DNA from: Chalara sp. BL73
Lineage: Eukaryota; Ascomycota; Leotiomycetes; Helotiales
DNA: 64,000 nucleotides
Reading direction: 5' to 3'
Assembly (NCBI GenBank): GCA_918026815.1
Contig: CAKJVC010000006.1
Location: 434,001-498,000, forward strand
A program made the translations under genes and the position numbers. Below, in pieces: positions 1-11,984 of this stretch. Every line of letters begins with the position of its first letter. Positions within the stretch are counted from its first letter, which is position 1. Under the pieces are notes generated by a model, which ran no database searches, was not told the origin of the DNA, and worked only from the letters and a program-made list of their open reading frames with translations.

Positions 1-158
1 CTCGCTTAGTGATGAAAGCGGGTACAGCCAAACTTTATGCATTCCAGCCCCTTCCCGGCGTCCGACTTCACTTCCCAACCATCATCAGGCTCAACTGCCA
101 ATTCCCATCTATCGCCCTTGCAGCGACTGATCTATCTTATACATGTATTGCGTGCACG

Positions 159-1440
159 ATGCCGTTTTCCCTGCCGTCCATTCCATACCCGCCTGCCGGT
201 CCCGGATACTGGGGCTCGGTGACTTCGACGATCAACTGGTGTGAGGAGGTATGTGCACATCGCCGGACGGGGGAATCGAGGTTAATAGAGGTGCAGGATT
301 ACTACGCCACTAGTTATTGTGCAGAGATTGTGAACGCTTTCACGAACTCGACCTTTGTGTGTAAGTATGACCTAGGTTCCGAGTGAAATCTCTGGAGAGG
401 CGACACCTATGCCCTAAGAATTTAATATCACGGGTATTATGAAAGAATATATCTACGGACGATTATCCGCTCGTGGGTTAGAGACTAATACTGACATTGG
501 TAAAATTTCTACAGACCTTGCATATAAGGGAATTTCAAGCTGCATTCGTCAAAAGCACGCTACCATCTTTCTCGTTGCCTTCCTCAGCTATCTAATAATC
601 GGATTTGGGAGTATTTTTTTCCACTCTAGCCTCAAATGTACATTCTCTCATTCCCAACATTTGCTCCCTGCCCTCTAACAACTCTTAGATTCAATGCAGC
701 TCCTAGACGAACTCTCCATGATTTACACTACATGTATCATGTTTTATGCACTATTCTCTCACAGACAGTCGCGACAACGCTCTCTGTTGATCTTCCTTTG
801 CATATCAGGTGTTGCTATCTTCATCACTGCGTACTATCATTATCTCCAAGATCCGGCTTTCCATCAAAATGCCTTTGCTTTGCTGACCATCATCCTGGTG
901 TTGAGGAGTATGTATATCATGGAAAATCTGCTTAGACCATCTCGTCAGTCTGGCTATAGTCCACAGAGAGGAGAAGCAAGTACTTATGAAGAGAAGGAGA
1001 AAGCCAGGAAGGCAGCTCGTGACACTGAGATCCTCAACACCATGTGGCAGATGATAGGCTGTGGTCTTGGCGCAGTGGCTTGCGGTTTTCTCATCTGGAG
1101 TCTGGATAATATCTATTGTGGGGTTCTGCGACGCTGGCGGCGAGAAATTGGTTTGCCGTGGGGTATTTTGTTGGAAGGACATGGATGGTGGTAAGTCGAG
1201 TGCCGCACCGTTTTTTTTTGTTAAGCTGGTTAACCATATTGTAGGCATATTATGACCGGGATTGCTGCGTACTATAATTTGACCTGGGCGATATGGCTCA
1301 GCTATTGTCGCGATGGCAAGCAGGACGAAGTTCAATTGGTGTGGCCGAGTCTTTTTACTGCTGTCCCGGATCTCGTAAAGAAAAACAATGTAAAGTCCTC
1401 GCGTGACACTGACAGCAGCATCTCGAAGAAGGGCATTTGA
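159..1440 (+). CDS. Alkaline ceramidase (YPC1/YDC1-like)
   Basis: Hydrolyses (phyto/dihydro)ceramide to a free sphingoid base and fatty acid in the ER/Golgi membrane. Five exons join in frame: 159-248, 297-360, 515-637, 689-1190, 1245-1440, giving 324 aa, close to yeast Ypc1 (316 aa). The N-terminus has the family signature GYWGSVTSTINWCEEDYY (after removing intron 1). The zinc-site and catalytic residues of the superfamily are visible: His in FFHSSLKY, Asp and Ser in LLDELSMIY, and the two His of HGWWHIMTG, which is split by the last intron. Several hydrophobic segments fit the usual seven-helix fold. The ATG at 159 is chosen because it directly precedes the conserved start region; an upstream in-frame extension lacks similarity. 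No lesion seen. Exon joins are inferred from GT-AG and conserved motifs. Confidence 0.9.
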
Positions 1441-1870
1441 GATGCCAGGATTTTGGACTACCTGGATTTTATGTTATAGTCTCAAACCCCCTTTTGTAGA
1501 GAAACATATTGAAAGCTTCAAGAGTTTCCCATTTCCGACGATTGGCAATGATGTTTGTGGGATATTAGGAAGAGGGATATCTGAGAACCTGACTAAACTT
1601 AGTCAGGACCCATCTGGCTATGCATAGACCTCTTGAATCAATGGCGATGAGATCCAATTTCGATTCTGGTACTGAAGTCGAAAGCTTGTGTAATCCTAAC
1701 CCGATAGGATTAACTAAGTCTTTCCTAGTCCACGCCATTGCGAAAGTCCCTCAATTCGAAATTCATCTGTGGCATCGTCTGATGACAACTGTAGCAGTAG
1801 CTTATGAAGTGTGGACTTTTAGACTTCTGAGTCGAAGAGGAATTTGAGACTGCATACCTCATAAGTCGCT

Positions 1871-3619
1871 CTACTCTATTATCTTGACTCTGGCCAACAT
1901 TGTTAGTTCCCAAGCCAGTCCGTTAAATTTATCGCAGATAACGAGAATTGTAACCTCTAGCTTCTCCTGTAGCACGCGGCGGCGCTCATATACAATACCA
2001 GTGATGTTCCTGAGAATAGCCCATGGCTCTATGTCGGCTTCCGGGAGGATTTTCTTTAGGTCCTTGATACTCTTCTCGGGGTCAAAATCTTGAAATGAAT
2101 AAACGTCGCTAGATAGACAGCCATCTTCTAAGTCCAATCTAAGAATTAAATATGGAAAGGTTAACTCAGGGGCGCCTAATATACCAATGTATGTTTCCCG
2201 TGGTCCTTCGATACACAGAAAAGGCTTAGAGATCACACGGTATATGGTGCCCGCTCGTATTTCAACGTTTACAGTTGCTTTATTAGTGAGACTCTTCTCT
2301 GATTGAATTATATTGCACGTTGTAAAATCCCAGCCCGAGGTATCCGACTTAGGTAGAATATGATAGAATGGCTGTAAGCGAATAAAGGTAGGAGCCGTTG
2401 GCTGGATGGTCGGGCCGGTGATCATTTGGAGAAAGATTATGATCCGAAACGGCGATTCATATCGAGGGTAGGGAGAAAAGCGACCCCATGAATGTTGGAT
2501 GTAGTTGAATTTCCGTTGAAGATCCTTTGGAGGTCTTTTGCTTGCATCATGTAGGAGAGTTGTATCTGAGCTTCCGCAACAATTTAATGCCGCCATGTAG
2601 ATAGACCTATCAGACCCTTCTCCGAGCCCCTGAAACTGTTCAACAAATTCATTGGCTCTAAGCTTTCGTAACAACAGATTGATTTTGACTCCCCGCTCCC
2701 GAGTACCTTTCTGGGCATCAGGAATTTGATTTGAGAATACTGGTAGAAAGCTGCAAGCCGATTGGCCTACAGTAGAGACGCTTGAGGGCAACAACGAACC
2801 GTGGTGCCATTGGGCTCTTGGGTTATCCCTAGGCTCAATTATGTTGCGCAGTTGGAGATCCGTAAGGAATATGGTCTGGTCTTCGGTTACGTTGAGAATT
2901 TGCTCTAGTAAACGGTCAAAAGACTTAGCACCTTCTCCGTATAATAAGGGCATATTAATGTCAAAAACGCCGAGCAAGCAGTATGCCATATCCTCCTTCC
3001 TAGTTGTTAAACGTCCGCTAGCCCAATACAACCGTGTTGCTATAGGAACCCTGGTGACGTGAATTTCGTGACGGAGAACATTCGTGGCAATACCAGTCAT
3101 TGAGGCAATGGCTTCTTGCAAGTCTTTCTTTGAGCCTAGCAAACACCAGTCTGCAGTGTAAAAATGAACCCGCAAAGGTGCGATCAGTTCCTGTAATGTC
3201 CAGCCCCTTCTGAACCATCGCGGTCTGAAATCCGGATGAGGTGGAGGTTGAGTGAATATAGTGGTGGTAGCTTTTCCCCAATCACTAGATGACTCTATGT
3301 CGCTTAAGTAGACGTAGCAAACCATCGCCTCTGAGTACCATTTGTACATAGAATTTATGGCTTCTGATAACTCTGAACTTGAAGTTTTGTCAATACAACA
3401 AGTGTCTATCCATGCCCAATCCCACCCATCCTCGGCAGCTTGGCCACAAAGGTACTTGATTTTCTTGAATCCTTTCCTTTGTCTTGCCTCATCAAGATCT
3501 TGTATGTCCTGGAAAGAAACCTCTTCCTCCTCCCAGGTATGGGACAAGATTGCATACCAGGGAATTTGGTTTCCAATGAATTCCTTAACCTGGTAGGTCT
3601 TCACGTTGATGAGCCTCAT
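1871..3619 (-). CDS. HET (heterokaryon incompatibility) domain protein
   Basis: Single-exon protein of 582 aa, starting at the ATG at 3619 (MRLINVKTYQ), the usual HET-protein opening. The HET domain covers roughly residues 20-190, with the three hallmark blocks WYAILSHTWEEEEVSF, WAWIDTCCIDK and RRGWTLQELIAP. A GLLTTRKEDMAY-like stretch (GRLTTRKEDMAYCLLGVFDI) follows, typical of the commonest fungal HET class. The C-terminal 350 residues have no recognised repeats (no WD40, ankyrin or NACHT). In the characterised members HET domains trigger cell death after non-self recognition in hyphal fusion; whether this one does is unknown. Its frame is intact, unlike several accessory neighbours. Confidence 0.9.
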   Translation of the reverse strand: MRLINVKTYQVKEFIGNQIPWYAILSHTWEEEEVSFQDIQDLDEARQRKGFKKIKYLCGQAAEDGWDWAWIDTCCIDKTSSSELSEAINSMYKWYSEAMVCYVYLSDIESSSDWGKATTTIFTQPPPHPDFRPRWFRRGWTLQELIAPLRVHFYTADWCLLGSKKDLQEAIASMTGIATNVLRHEIHVTRVPIATRLYWASGRLTTRKEDMAYCLLGVFDINMPLLYGEGAKSFDRLLEQILNVTEDQTIFLTDLQLRNIIEPRDNPRAQWHHGSLLPSSVSTVGQSACSFLPVFSNQIPDAQKGTRERGVKINLLLRKLRANEFVEQFQGLGEGSDRSIYMAALNCCGSSDTTLLHDASKRPPKDLQRKFNYIQHSWGRFSPYPRYESPFRIIIFLQMITGPTIQPTAPTFIRLQPFYHILPKSDTSGWDFTTCNIIQSEKSLTNKATVNVEIRAGTIYRVISKPFLCIEGPRETYIGILGAPELTFPYLILRLDLEDGCLSSDVYSFQDFDPEKSIKDLKKILPEADIEPWAILRNITGIVYERRRVLQEKLEVTILVICDKFNGLAWELTMLARVKIIE

Positions 3620-4861
3620 TTTTAATAGGATTGGTTTCGTAGAATAATCTATCGCCCAATGAGGAACACGTATGATATGGAAGTATCGGACAAAACCTTT
3701 CCACAATGTTTATTCGACGATAATGTGCTTTCTGAGCTAAGTGCAGTAATAGTCTGTGCAGATAGAATAGAGGTGCAGGCGATACTACTTGAGCGTGACG
3801 GCAGAGAGGGACAAGAATGCGAGTGCCAGCGACATATGAGACGCCAAGCGTATGGGATCCATATCACTACGTACAAGGTCGACAGCGTATCAGTGGCGTG
3901 TCGGAAGCTATAAATAAATGGTACAGCCCAGGAACTGTACGCTAGAGATTGGTGTGTGTATTGAAGTACAGTTGTAGCTGACGTAGAGGAATCAATCAAT
4001 CTATCCATTGATCCATGGGAGCGTGTGTCACGTGCCCAGTTTAGCTGTCTGGTCCTTACAGAGAGGTCCATGGCCGCAGCCTAGCCGTATAGCCATATGC
4101 TTCCCTCTAAGGCAGCCATGCATCACGAGCTGTATTTGCAGCCGCCTAACTAGGAGCCTCACTTTAACGGGTTCTAAGCTTTTGAGAACAAGATTCTATT
4201 TATTGTATAATCTCAGGTGAAAGTTACGTGTCTCTTCTCTTAGCCTCTTCACTCTCACTAAGACATTTCCCTCGAAGCGAGCCCCTTTAGTCTGGTACAT
4301 GGCCTCCTAGTATCTTCTAGTATGAACTTGTTGAAGCAACCTAAAGAATCGAACAGTGCTAGCGCGCAAGTTGGTGCATTGGTTGAATGTATTACCAGAA
4401 GTCATCCGTAGGCTTGGATTCTATGCAGTGCAGCTGTGTGAAAGAGAATCATTCGGATCGGATATACAAGACTTATACTGCCAGCAACTGCTTAAAACTA
4501 TTGTCTGTAGATCTTTGAAACAACGTGAGTTATTCGCTTGAACGAACTAAGTATCACAAGATTTTCCATCTAGGCTGTCTGAAACTGTTTACCGGGTGAA
4601 ATTCCAGATAGCCAGATCGATCTTTCTCAGCACTATCTACTTCCTGATTTCTGAATCTCTATTTATCTTGTACATAGTTCCTTCTCTTTGATCGCTTCCT
4701 TCCAAAATCTTCTGCCTTTATACACTCCGCCATTGTATACCCTGGCTTTGAACTGATGTGACAAATGCATCAAGGGCTTGTGCTACCAACGGGAAAGCAG
4801 TGCGACTATTGCAATCGGTAGCAATTGAACGTTTGCAACAACATCGGCCGTCATGGATGGT
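3620..4861. other. Gene-free interval
   Basis: About 1.2 kb between the HET gene and the methyltransferase. One stop-free stretch on the minus strand (3649-4071) lies just upstream of the HET start but has no recognisable domain and unconvincing composition, so it is read as 5' leader or promoter. No RNA gene or repeat recognised. Confidence 0.5.
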
Positions 4862-5773
4862 CTAACGAAGCTTCTTCCACTCGCCCGGCGCTTTCTCTCC
4901 ACCCACAGTCAGAGGTTTTCTCGCAGATACGGCAATATAACGATAGGCGTCTCTGTAAATATATCCTTCATAACCAGTAACCGTGTTTACAAATAGGTGT
5001 TTAAGTCCAAGGAAGGTAAAAATGAAATATGGGATAAATGCCAACCAATAAAACATCCGGAGCATTGGAATCACATTGGCAGACAAGTCCTTGACAACAA
5101 CATTTTCAAACCCAGCGTCCTCAAGGATTCCTTCCAAAACACCCTGTTTGAATCGATCATAGGCCGGCATTGCGGCGTGCTTGTTGATTGCTGCCAAGGA
5201 AGTACTCGCTTCCTTGGATGAAGTGGCAAAGTCAACGTGATCGTATTCATACATGGCCAGATGGCCACCAGGACGCAGGACGCGAAAGAACTCTGCCGCG
5301 GCGGCCTCGGGGTCAGTCGCATGTACAAATGTTTCCAGGGTATATGCTCCATCGAAGCTATTGCTCCTAAATGAATCAAGATGATGATAATCACCCTTAT
5401 CGATTTTGATCTTCCCTTCCAGTGACGCAGCTTTCACGTTCTTTCGTGCTTTGACCAAGTGAGCATCCACGACATCGATTCCTTCGATATAATACCCCTT
5501 TTTCGCCAAATGAATGGCGACATGGCCGACTCCGCAGCCAGCATCCAAGACTTTTGATCCCGTCTCTAAATCCAGAGTGCTAATGAGATGGTCCTCCATC
5601 ACCCGAAGAGATTTACTGATGGGAAAGGGCCAGTATGTTCCCGGAGCATAAAAGCCGAAATGGCGCGTCCCCCCCAGCACGATCCTGTACCCTATTCTCG
5701 ACTCCAGCGAGGCATAGTAGTTTTGAAGAGGCTGGTTCTTGTTGATGAGAGGCTCTTCCCCTGTGGGAATCAT
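4862..5773 (-). CDS. SAM-dependent methyltransferase, Erg6/SMT-like
   Basis: Intronless, 303 aa. A class I Rossmann methyltransferase: motif I VLDAGCGVGHVA at about residues 75-86, an acidic motif II (GIDVVDAHLVKARKN), KGDYHHLDSF, and the post-motif EFFRVLRPGGHLAMYEYDHV. The arrangement and the segment AYTLETFVHATDPEAAAAEF resemble sterol C24- and related small-molecule methyltransferases rather than protein methylases. A strongly hydrophobic segment near residues 240-262 (MLRMFYWLAFIPYFIFTFL) suggests membrane attachment. It is shorter than true Erg6 (about 375 aa), so the substrate is not assumed; a lipid or a secondary metabolite are both possible. No biosynthetic backbone gene lies next to it. 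Confidence 0.85.
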   Translation of the reverse strand: MIPTGEEPLINKNQPLQNYYASLESRIGYRIVLGGTRHFGFYAPGTYWPFPISKSLRVMEDHLISTLDLETGSKVLDAGCGVGHVAIHLAKKGYYIEGIDVVDAHLVKARKNVKAASLEGKIKIDKGDYHHLDSFRSNSFDGAYTLETFVHATDPEAAAAEFFRVLRPGGHLAMYEYDHVDFATSSKEASTSLAAINKHAAMPAYDRFKQGVLEGILEDAGFENVVVKDLSANVIPMLRMFYWLAFIPYFIFTFLGLKHLFVNTVTGYEGYIYRDAYRYIAVSARKPLTVGGEKAPGEWKKLR

Positions 5774-6852
5774 GATTCAGGCCGTGATTACACGACAGGT
5801 TGTGCGGGATGCTTGACAGGAGTCACGTGATAATCGTCCGAAGTCTGGACAAGCCGGCACCTGTGATAGAGGAAATAATGTTTTCGGGGTGTGATTATGA
5901 TCGTGATGAAGGAGAGAAGGCAATTTTTTATTTATTGTGCATGCAGTGATCCCTGCCGAGACTGCACCACAGCGCTGCGCAATCTCCCATGTGGGAAAGG
6001 CGCGCGGCCCAAAATACCAAGCCTCCAAGCCCCATCGAGCCAACGAATTGGTTCATCTTTACCACTTCTCCTATCCAGAGGCCAATACGTCTGCACGAGG
6101 CGTGGTGTCTGAAGTGGCGATGTTGAATGTGTGATAAACAGATGGAACATTGATGAGTATCGTGGTCCTGGGCGACCGCTGGCGTTCGAACCTTATGATT
6201 TCGGTAACGCGGCTGCAATTACCCATCTGGTGCGAACAAAAGGATTGTCTAGCTGGCTGGTGTCTAAGCGCCGGGTCGCTATTCTGTAGTGACCTATGGG
6301 AAACAAGATTTTTCGAGTCGCTCATACCCTACCACCATCCAGCAGGTCACGTTTCAGCTCCGGGTCGGGACCCGCGACCCCGACAAAGCGTTCTATGATA
6401 GGAAAACATTGACTGAATGTTCATTGTTGGCATATTTGGAGTACTACATAATGTCTATATTTGTCAACAATTTTCCTTCCAAACAAACTAACCCTCGTAC
6501 CTGCGAAGCAGGCGACGTGAGTCGTGATACTTAATTAGCTACAGGCCTGAATTAGGGTTACAAATATCAGGCATGAGGACAGTTTGTAAAGTGCCTGGAG
6601 CATACTATCAACCAAATCCTTTGGTCAACAATGGTCTCACGACTCATGAAGCCGTACCCGATTCTTGTACGCATGCAGTGCAACCTAGATGCGTGGTGTC
6701 TCCAATAACGGAAGTGAGCTTGCCGCTCACTTACATGGTCAGGAGGGCCTGAGACGCTATATGTTGGTTTTTGCGTGGGGTCAATGGATGGGCTGTAGAA
6801 GATATAAGTTCACGAAGAGGCTTAGCAATGATTTCTACCTCCAGAGCTAATC
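5774..6852. other. Divergent intergenic region
   Basis: About 1.1 kb between the divergently transcribed methyltransferase and membrane-protein genes. A TATA-like gatataag lies about 45 nt before the downstream ATG (near 6802). Short stop-free stretches on both strands show no domain. No repeats or RNA genes recognised. Confidence 0.45.
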
Positions 6853-8367
6853 ATGCTGAGCCATGGTCGACTCGTTTCCTTCATCTTGGTCTTGTTAGTC
6901 GCAAGCCTTGATGCTTTTCCCATTTCAGCTGTTGACTCGGCTGAGCCCCTCGCTACCAACACAACAGACACTCTTTCGGTGGGATGGGTGCCTTCATCAC
7001 CAACACGAGGAACAGTCGATATCATATGGACTTGTACCATTACCATGTTTCTTTGCTCCTGGTCAGTCCAGTGCATGCAGATTCCCGGAAAAGAAGACTC
7101 GCGATTTGATATAATTTGGCGTAGATGTTGGCTTACAGCCCTCTGCGCGCTTGGGCCCGAATTCACCTTCCAGCTGGCTCTGGGAGAATGGGCATCGGCA
7201 CGGCAATCTGTCAAAGATTTTCATGCCTCCGGATTGCCTCATTGGAGTATGAAACATGCTTTCTTTGCAGACTCTGGAGGGTTTTTCCTCTGCACACCCG
7301 ACTTCAAGCCGATTCCAATTGATGCGAAACAGCTTCTATACTTGGTCAATCACAAATATATCGAATGCCCGATGCTGAGTAAGAAGATGATCGATGATAA
7401 GAACAAGATGGATGTCCTTCTGCGCTTCCTCACTATGGCGCAAACGATATGGTTCATTGCAACTGTCATTGCTCGCCACGAACAAGGCTTAGTTGTCACA
7501 GGAATGGAGGTTACTACGGCTGCGTTCATCCTCTGTAGCTTTGGTACAACATTTTGTTGGTGGCATAAAGGGGCAGACGTTGTAATGCCAGAAATGTTGA
7601 CTACGACAGTAACCATGGTCGATATATTAAAGAACGCCGGGAGTGATTGGGCAGGACCATACCATCGGACGCCCTTGGACTTTATCAGCAGGGTAGAATG
7701 GCACTGGTCTCTTTACTGGAAACACTGGATCAATATCCTTCGAAAAATGCACATCGTCTTTGCACCAGCAGCCCTACCTCACGATAGATTTGAGAACACC
7801 ATATGGCGGGAAGTAAAGGGGCGCTTACTGACTGTATTTATCATCGTCAGTCTTGCATACTCAGCTGTCTTTGTTACACTTTGGAATAGTCACTTCCCAA
7901 CTTCCGCCGAACGGCTTCTATGGCGCCTATCAAGCCTGGTCATGCTATCAACTGTTATTCTCTACTTCGCTGTTACAGCATTTGCGTATGTGACTTATCC
8001 TGCCCTACGGCGCTACTTCCAGCTCCGGCGCAAACCACACCGAATTGAAGGCATTGGATCGTCCGCCGAACATAGCTCAAAAACCGTTCTGGACCAAGTA
8101 CTGGTGGCCCAAGGGATGTCCGCAAAACGCCCAAAGCATCGGTCAAGGCTCTCGCGTATTGCCATGCGTATAAGAAACAATGATGTTTCGAAAGATCCAT
8201 TGCTTGATGTGCCTTTGACAGCAACATTGCCTATGTACATAGTAGGAGTACTTTACTGTTCCTCACGCACCTTGATACTCATATTGGATATCGTGCAGTT
8301 GCGCTCTTTGCCCTCAAATGCGTTCACTACAGTTGAATGGAGCGCGTTTATCCCTCATATAAGTTAG
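6853..8367 (+). CDS. Fungal multi-pass membrane protein, family uncharacterised
   Basis: Intronless, 504 aa. A signal-peptide-like N-terminus (residues 1-21, hydrophobic core FILVLLVASLDAF) is followed by GWVPSSPTRGTVDIIWTC, the hallmark opening of a large fungal membrane-protein family common in asco- and basidiomycetes. Further hydrophobic segments lie near residues 60-75, 190-205, 325-345 and 355-380. The end TTVEWSAFIPHIS matches the usual family C-terminus, so the frame looks complete. The biochemical role of the family is unknown to me. The family is often copy-number variable, which fits the accessory character of this side of the window. Confidence 0.7.
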   Translation: MLSHGRLVSFILVLLVASLDAFPISAVDSAEPLATNTTDTLSVGWVPSSPTRGTVDIIWTCTITMFLCSWSVQCMQIPGKEDSRFDIIWRRCWLTALCALGPEFTFQLALGEWASARQSVKDFHASGLPHWSMKHAFFADSGGFFLCTPDFKPIPIDAKQLLYLVNHKYIECPMLSKKMIDDKNKMDVLLRFLTMAQTIWFIATVIARHEQGLVVTGMEVTTAAFILCSFGTTFCWWHKGADVVMPEMLTTTVTMVDILKNAGSDWAGPYHRTPLDFISRVEWHWSLYWKHWINILRKMHIVFAPAALPHDRFENTIWREVKGRLLTVFIIVSLAYSAVFVTLWNSHFPTSAERLLWRLSSLVMLSTVILYFAVTAFAYVTYPALRRYFQLRRKPHRIEGIGSSAEHSSKTVLDQVLVAQGMSAKRPKHRSRLSRIAMRIRNNDVSKDPLLDVPLTATLPMYIVGVLYCSSRTLILILDIVQLRSLPSNAFTTVEWSAFIPHIS

Positions 8368-8605
8368 TTAGATATAATATTATATGCACAGCATGTTACC
8401 TGCGTCCCATGTCGAACCCCTCTGCAAACCCGTGAATTATCCCCCCAAATATCCTGCCACAGTGAAAGGTATATAACCGGGACTCTTCAAATTAGCGCCT
8501 AAAATCTTACAGAGTAAATGCCTGCTCCCAACGTCGGTGAACTGGCAGCCTGCGACATCGCATTTCTACTACCTTCGGCCCTGCCTCTAGTTAACTCGCA
8601 ATGAG

Positions 8606-11600
8606 TCACATTGCCATAGCACCAGAGCTCTGAACTGTTGGGGTAGATGATCCAGATGCACTTGTCGAGTGGAGGAGCCTCTCGTGTCTGTCCCGGTCGT
8701 GCTTTCGCACAAACGCTTTATCACACAGACTGCAGGCCCAAGGCCTCTCATTTGTATGTGTCAGCTTATGAGCCTTGAGATTATGGGCTCTTGTAAACTC
8801 CGTCGAACATGTGTCGCACACGTGCTTCTTCGGCGGTTTCTTGATTTTTGGAAACAGGATTGACGGATCCGGATGATTGATGTTCATGTGCCTCTTCAGC
8901 TCCTTCTCCGTACTAAATCCAAGGTGGATTCGTGGGCAGCTGGTTTCGGTACAGAAAAATGGTTTCTCGTGTCGGCTTACATGATTATCGCGCCTGGCTG
9001 AATTAGGAAACCCTTCATGGAAGAAAAAACAGGCGTGGCGAGGACATTTATGCCAATGTTCACCATAGATTGTTTGAAGAGTCGCTTTCGAGGCTGGGTC
9101 TAACGATATCAGTCGCTCCAGGATAGATCTATTTCTACTAATAATGTCCCCAAATTCGCCGAGACCTGCGATGGATTCTTCCTGCTTTCGGATTTTTCTC
9201 GTATGGCCAAGAAGGAGAAGGAGGTTCTCGTGAAAAGGCATTGTCTCTAAGTGCTTGCACTTATCCCTCAATTCCTGCGAGATATCATCTTCTGATGCCT
9301 CCGCGGCCCCGAAGGCTTCGTGGAATTCATTGATAGCCAAATTAATGTCTTCCATAATTTGGGAATCGCTCTGTAGGAAGTACGGAATCGAGTCTTCTAA
9401 ATGATCCACCCAGTGTACCACAGCGTAATCTTGAAACGCGTAGTATCCCGATCCGATTAATTCTCTCACCTCGTCCTCTAGAAGGTTAGCATCAAAGCAA
9501 TCAAAGAGCATGTACCGTAAGCACAAAAGCGCGAGCTCTCGCTCTTCTTGATTCATGTGCACTAAATCATTATGTATCAAGTAACTAATTTCCCGTCGTT
9601 AGCATGCAGTTAAAAGCTCCTTTTTCATTTCGAGATTCTAATTCACGAAATTAAAGATAATCAACACATAAGAACAAATCTAATACAGAAAGAATACTGA
9701 ACCTACGACTTAGCCGTTCCATGCACCAGGCGGACCCTATCACCGGGTAGAACTTCAACTAAAGACCCACAGAGGTCGCTCACGTGCTGACAAAGTCGAC
9801 GGTTTTCGAAGTCGACTGTATGGTCTTTAGTATTCATGGATATTGCGCCTTGTATTTCGTGCCACTTTAATGGTCTTTTACAGCATGCAATCCAGCTCAG
9901 AAGTTGTCCTGCAGTTTTACGTTCGGCTACATTTGGATTTTGGTAAATACGACACACTATTCTGGAATAGCTTCGAAGTGTTAGCTTCATATAACAAGTC
10001 TTGCACTACGCAAGTATATAAAGATTATATTTCTCACGCTTGCTCGAATCCATGTGGGAAGGTCCCTGGCTGAAGCTCATTATACAGCGTCTCAGTAGTA
10101 ATTTGAGCAAAAAGGTTCGACAGAACAAGCTTTGCAAACAAAAACATTCCTAACACAGTCAGACCTGTAGTTTCGTTTATTTCTATATCTTACCATCGGA
10201 GCCTTCACAAACAGCCGATTTTATGTACTCAGCTGTTTTTTGAGGCAGGCTGAATTTGGCTTGTATTTTGGACACCCAGTGAGACGTATAGCCTTCGATG
10301 TCGGACCGGTTGTGAGCATCTGTCAATTTCAACACAGAAGCCGTTCGCAGTGATTTACGGATATCATTTTCATCTTGACTCACAAATAGTGCGCGTAGCT
10401 TTGCGGCAGCATTTGTCCTTTCAATTATTGAAATAAAGAACGATAGTATTGTTTTCCGCTCTGTAAGGTCGCACTCATCAATACCATCAATGATAATATA
10501 AGCCTCTGACATGGTTTTCAAAGAAGTCCTAAGGATTTCGTCGCACATTTGTGATGATACCAGAGAAGTATTTCCACTGCCAATGCACTTATCATAGACA
10601 TAAGGCAAGAGGGCCTCATTATAGCGCAGTAACTGAACTAGAAATGCCCGAGATAGGGCTTGGAATGACTTTCTATGTGCATCCTGATGGTTACAGTAGA
10701 AGTATAAGACAGGTATCGTGCTTAATTTCTGACATTCATGCACGATGAGAGAGGTTAGGATAGTTTTGCCTTGCATTCATTAGCCAACTCTCTAAGCACG
10801 CCAAGACATAGATGTCGGGTACCTGCCCCAGGAATGCCATTCATCCAGAGCATTGGAATTAATGAGCTGTTTGAATCCATCCACGCTTTCATTTTCTCGT
10901 TAACTAGGAGCCACTGCCCTGAAGCTGGGTATTCTTGCCATATAGCTCGTGCGGCCTCTTGATCTAGGCGTGGGTCGACGGCTGAAAGCCAATTTATGAC
11001 ATCAAGATGCCTTCTCCTGCGCCGATCATCTTCGATCATGTCAAATTGGTTTCGGACATGTGCCCGTTCATTGCGGCTTTCTTGAATACGAGTCAGATTC
11101 GCCTGGGTTTCGATGAGGGCCTTGTGGCGGCACAAATCATCCAAAATATGTTGAAAGCGTGCCCTGAAATCATTCCACGCAGATCGAAATAATTGTTTCC
11201 ACACTGGCAGCCTTAATAAGCATCATATTCAACCGTGAGGCTACATACTAGGTCGCTTGAAAAATCTTAAAGCAGCTCGGTGAAATTCGAGAATGTCATC
11301 ATAGATAAATATTAAAACCCTTTCCATATCAGGATTTGTTTCAAACAAGGAGTGGTATTCGTCGAAAAGTGGAATACTTTCACTGAGTTGTTGATAAGCA
11401 CCAAGAAGCGTGTCAAAGGAATCTGCTCAGGTGCTCGCAACCTTAAATATTTGTTAGAAGTAAATTCCAATCGTGCGTATTGCTCTTACTTGGAGACAGA
11501 ATTTCATTGGACCCCAAACAAAGCACAAGATGTCGGAAGCATTGAGGAAGACCTCGATAACTTTTCCATAGTTATTTATCGCTTCGAGAAATCGCTGTAT

Positions 11601-11768
11601 CCTTGTCAAGTTCATCATTTTTTTCTTTTGCCCTTGTTCTACTTGAATTATTTCTACGGTGGCTAGGACATCTCGTAATGAGGAGAACTTGAAATCGCTC
11701 AGCTCGTCCTTGGACAGCCGCGTAGTGAAATTAGCTAGTACTTGCTGAAAGTTGCCTGCCGAAGACAT
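8606..11768 (-). pseudogene. NACHT-type STAND (NLR-like) protein with C-terminal C2H2 zinc fingers, interrupted by one TGA
   Basis: Seven exons join in phase: 11768-11490, 11441-11249, 11203-10823, 10769-10194, 10149-10038, 9970-9707, 9584-8606, together 928 codons. The N-terminal fungal STAND domain (about residues 1-180) precedes a NACHT NTPase: P-loop GIPGAGKT near residue 280, restored by removing a 53 bp intron, and Walker B IIIDGIDECD near 380. A winged-helix-like part (LLSWIACCKRPLKWHEIQ) follows, then C2H2 fingers in the last 130 residues, including CDTCSTEFTRAHNLKAHKLTH and CSLCDKAFVRKHDRDRH. The single defect is an in-frame TGA at 11429-11427, about codon 98, where my recollection of relatives suggests Trp. 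All other junctions keep frame. It may be a recent null allele, a sequencing error, or have an unseen splice form. Fungal NLRs act in non-self recognition; the role of the fingers is unknown. Confidence 0.8.
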
Positions 11769-11984
11769 TGTTAGCACTTGAGAACAGATTTAGAATGTAT
11801 AATGGCAGAAAGCTTATAATTATAAGAGGTCAGGCAGAAGAAGGGGCTGAGAATGCTCCAACTTGGCGTGCAGCAACCGCAGCCAGGCACTGCCTGGCAC
11901 CCGGAATTCTTAGAGCGAGTCTGCCCCATCTCTCTGGGGGAGAAAATAAGAGGCCGATCGTAAGACCAACTGCAACGATTAATC

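Noticed and set aside
3649..4071. 140-codon stop-free stretch on the minus strand upstream of the HET gene
   Set aside because: Ser/Thr/His-rich with no domain, out of frame with the HET gene; fits a leader or chance better than a gene.
10770..10822. Degenerate P-loop (GAGTR) in the STAND protein
   Set aside because: The TR comes from reading into a 53 bp intron; the spliced P-loop is a normal GAGKT.
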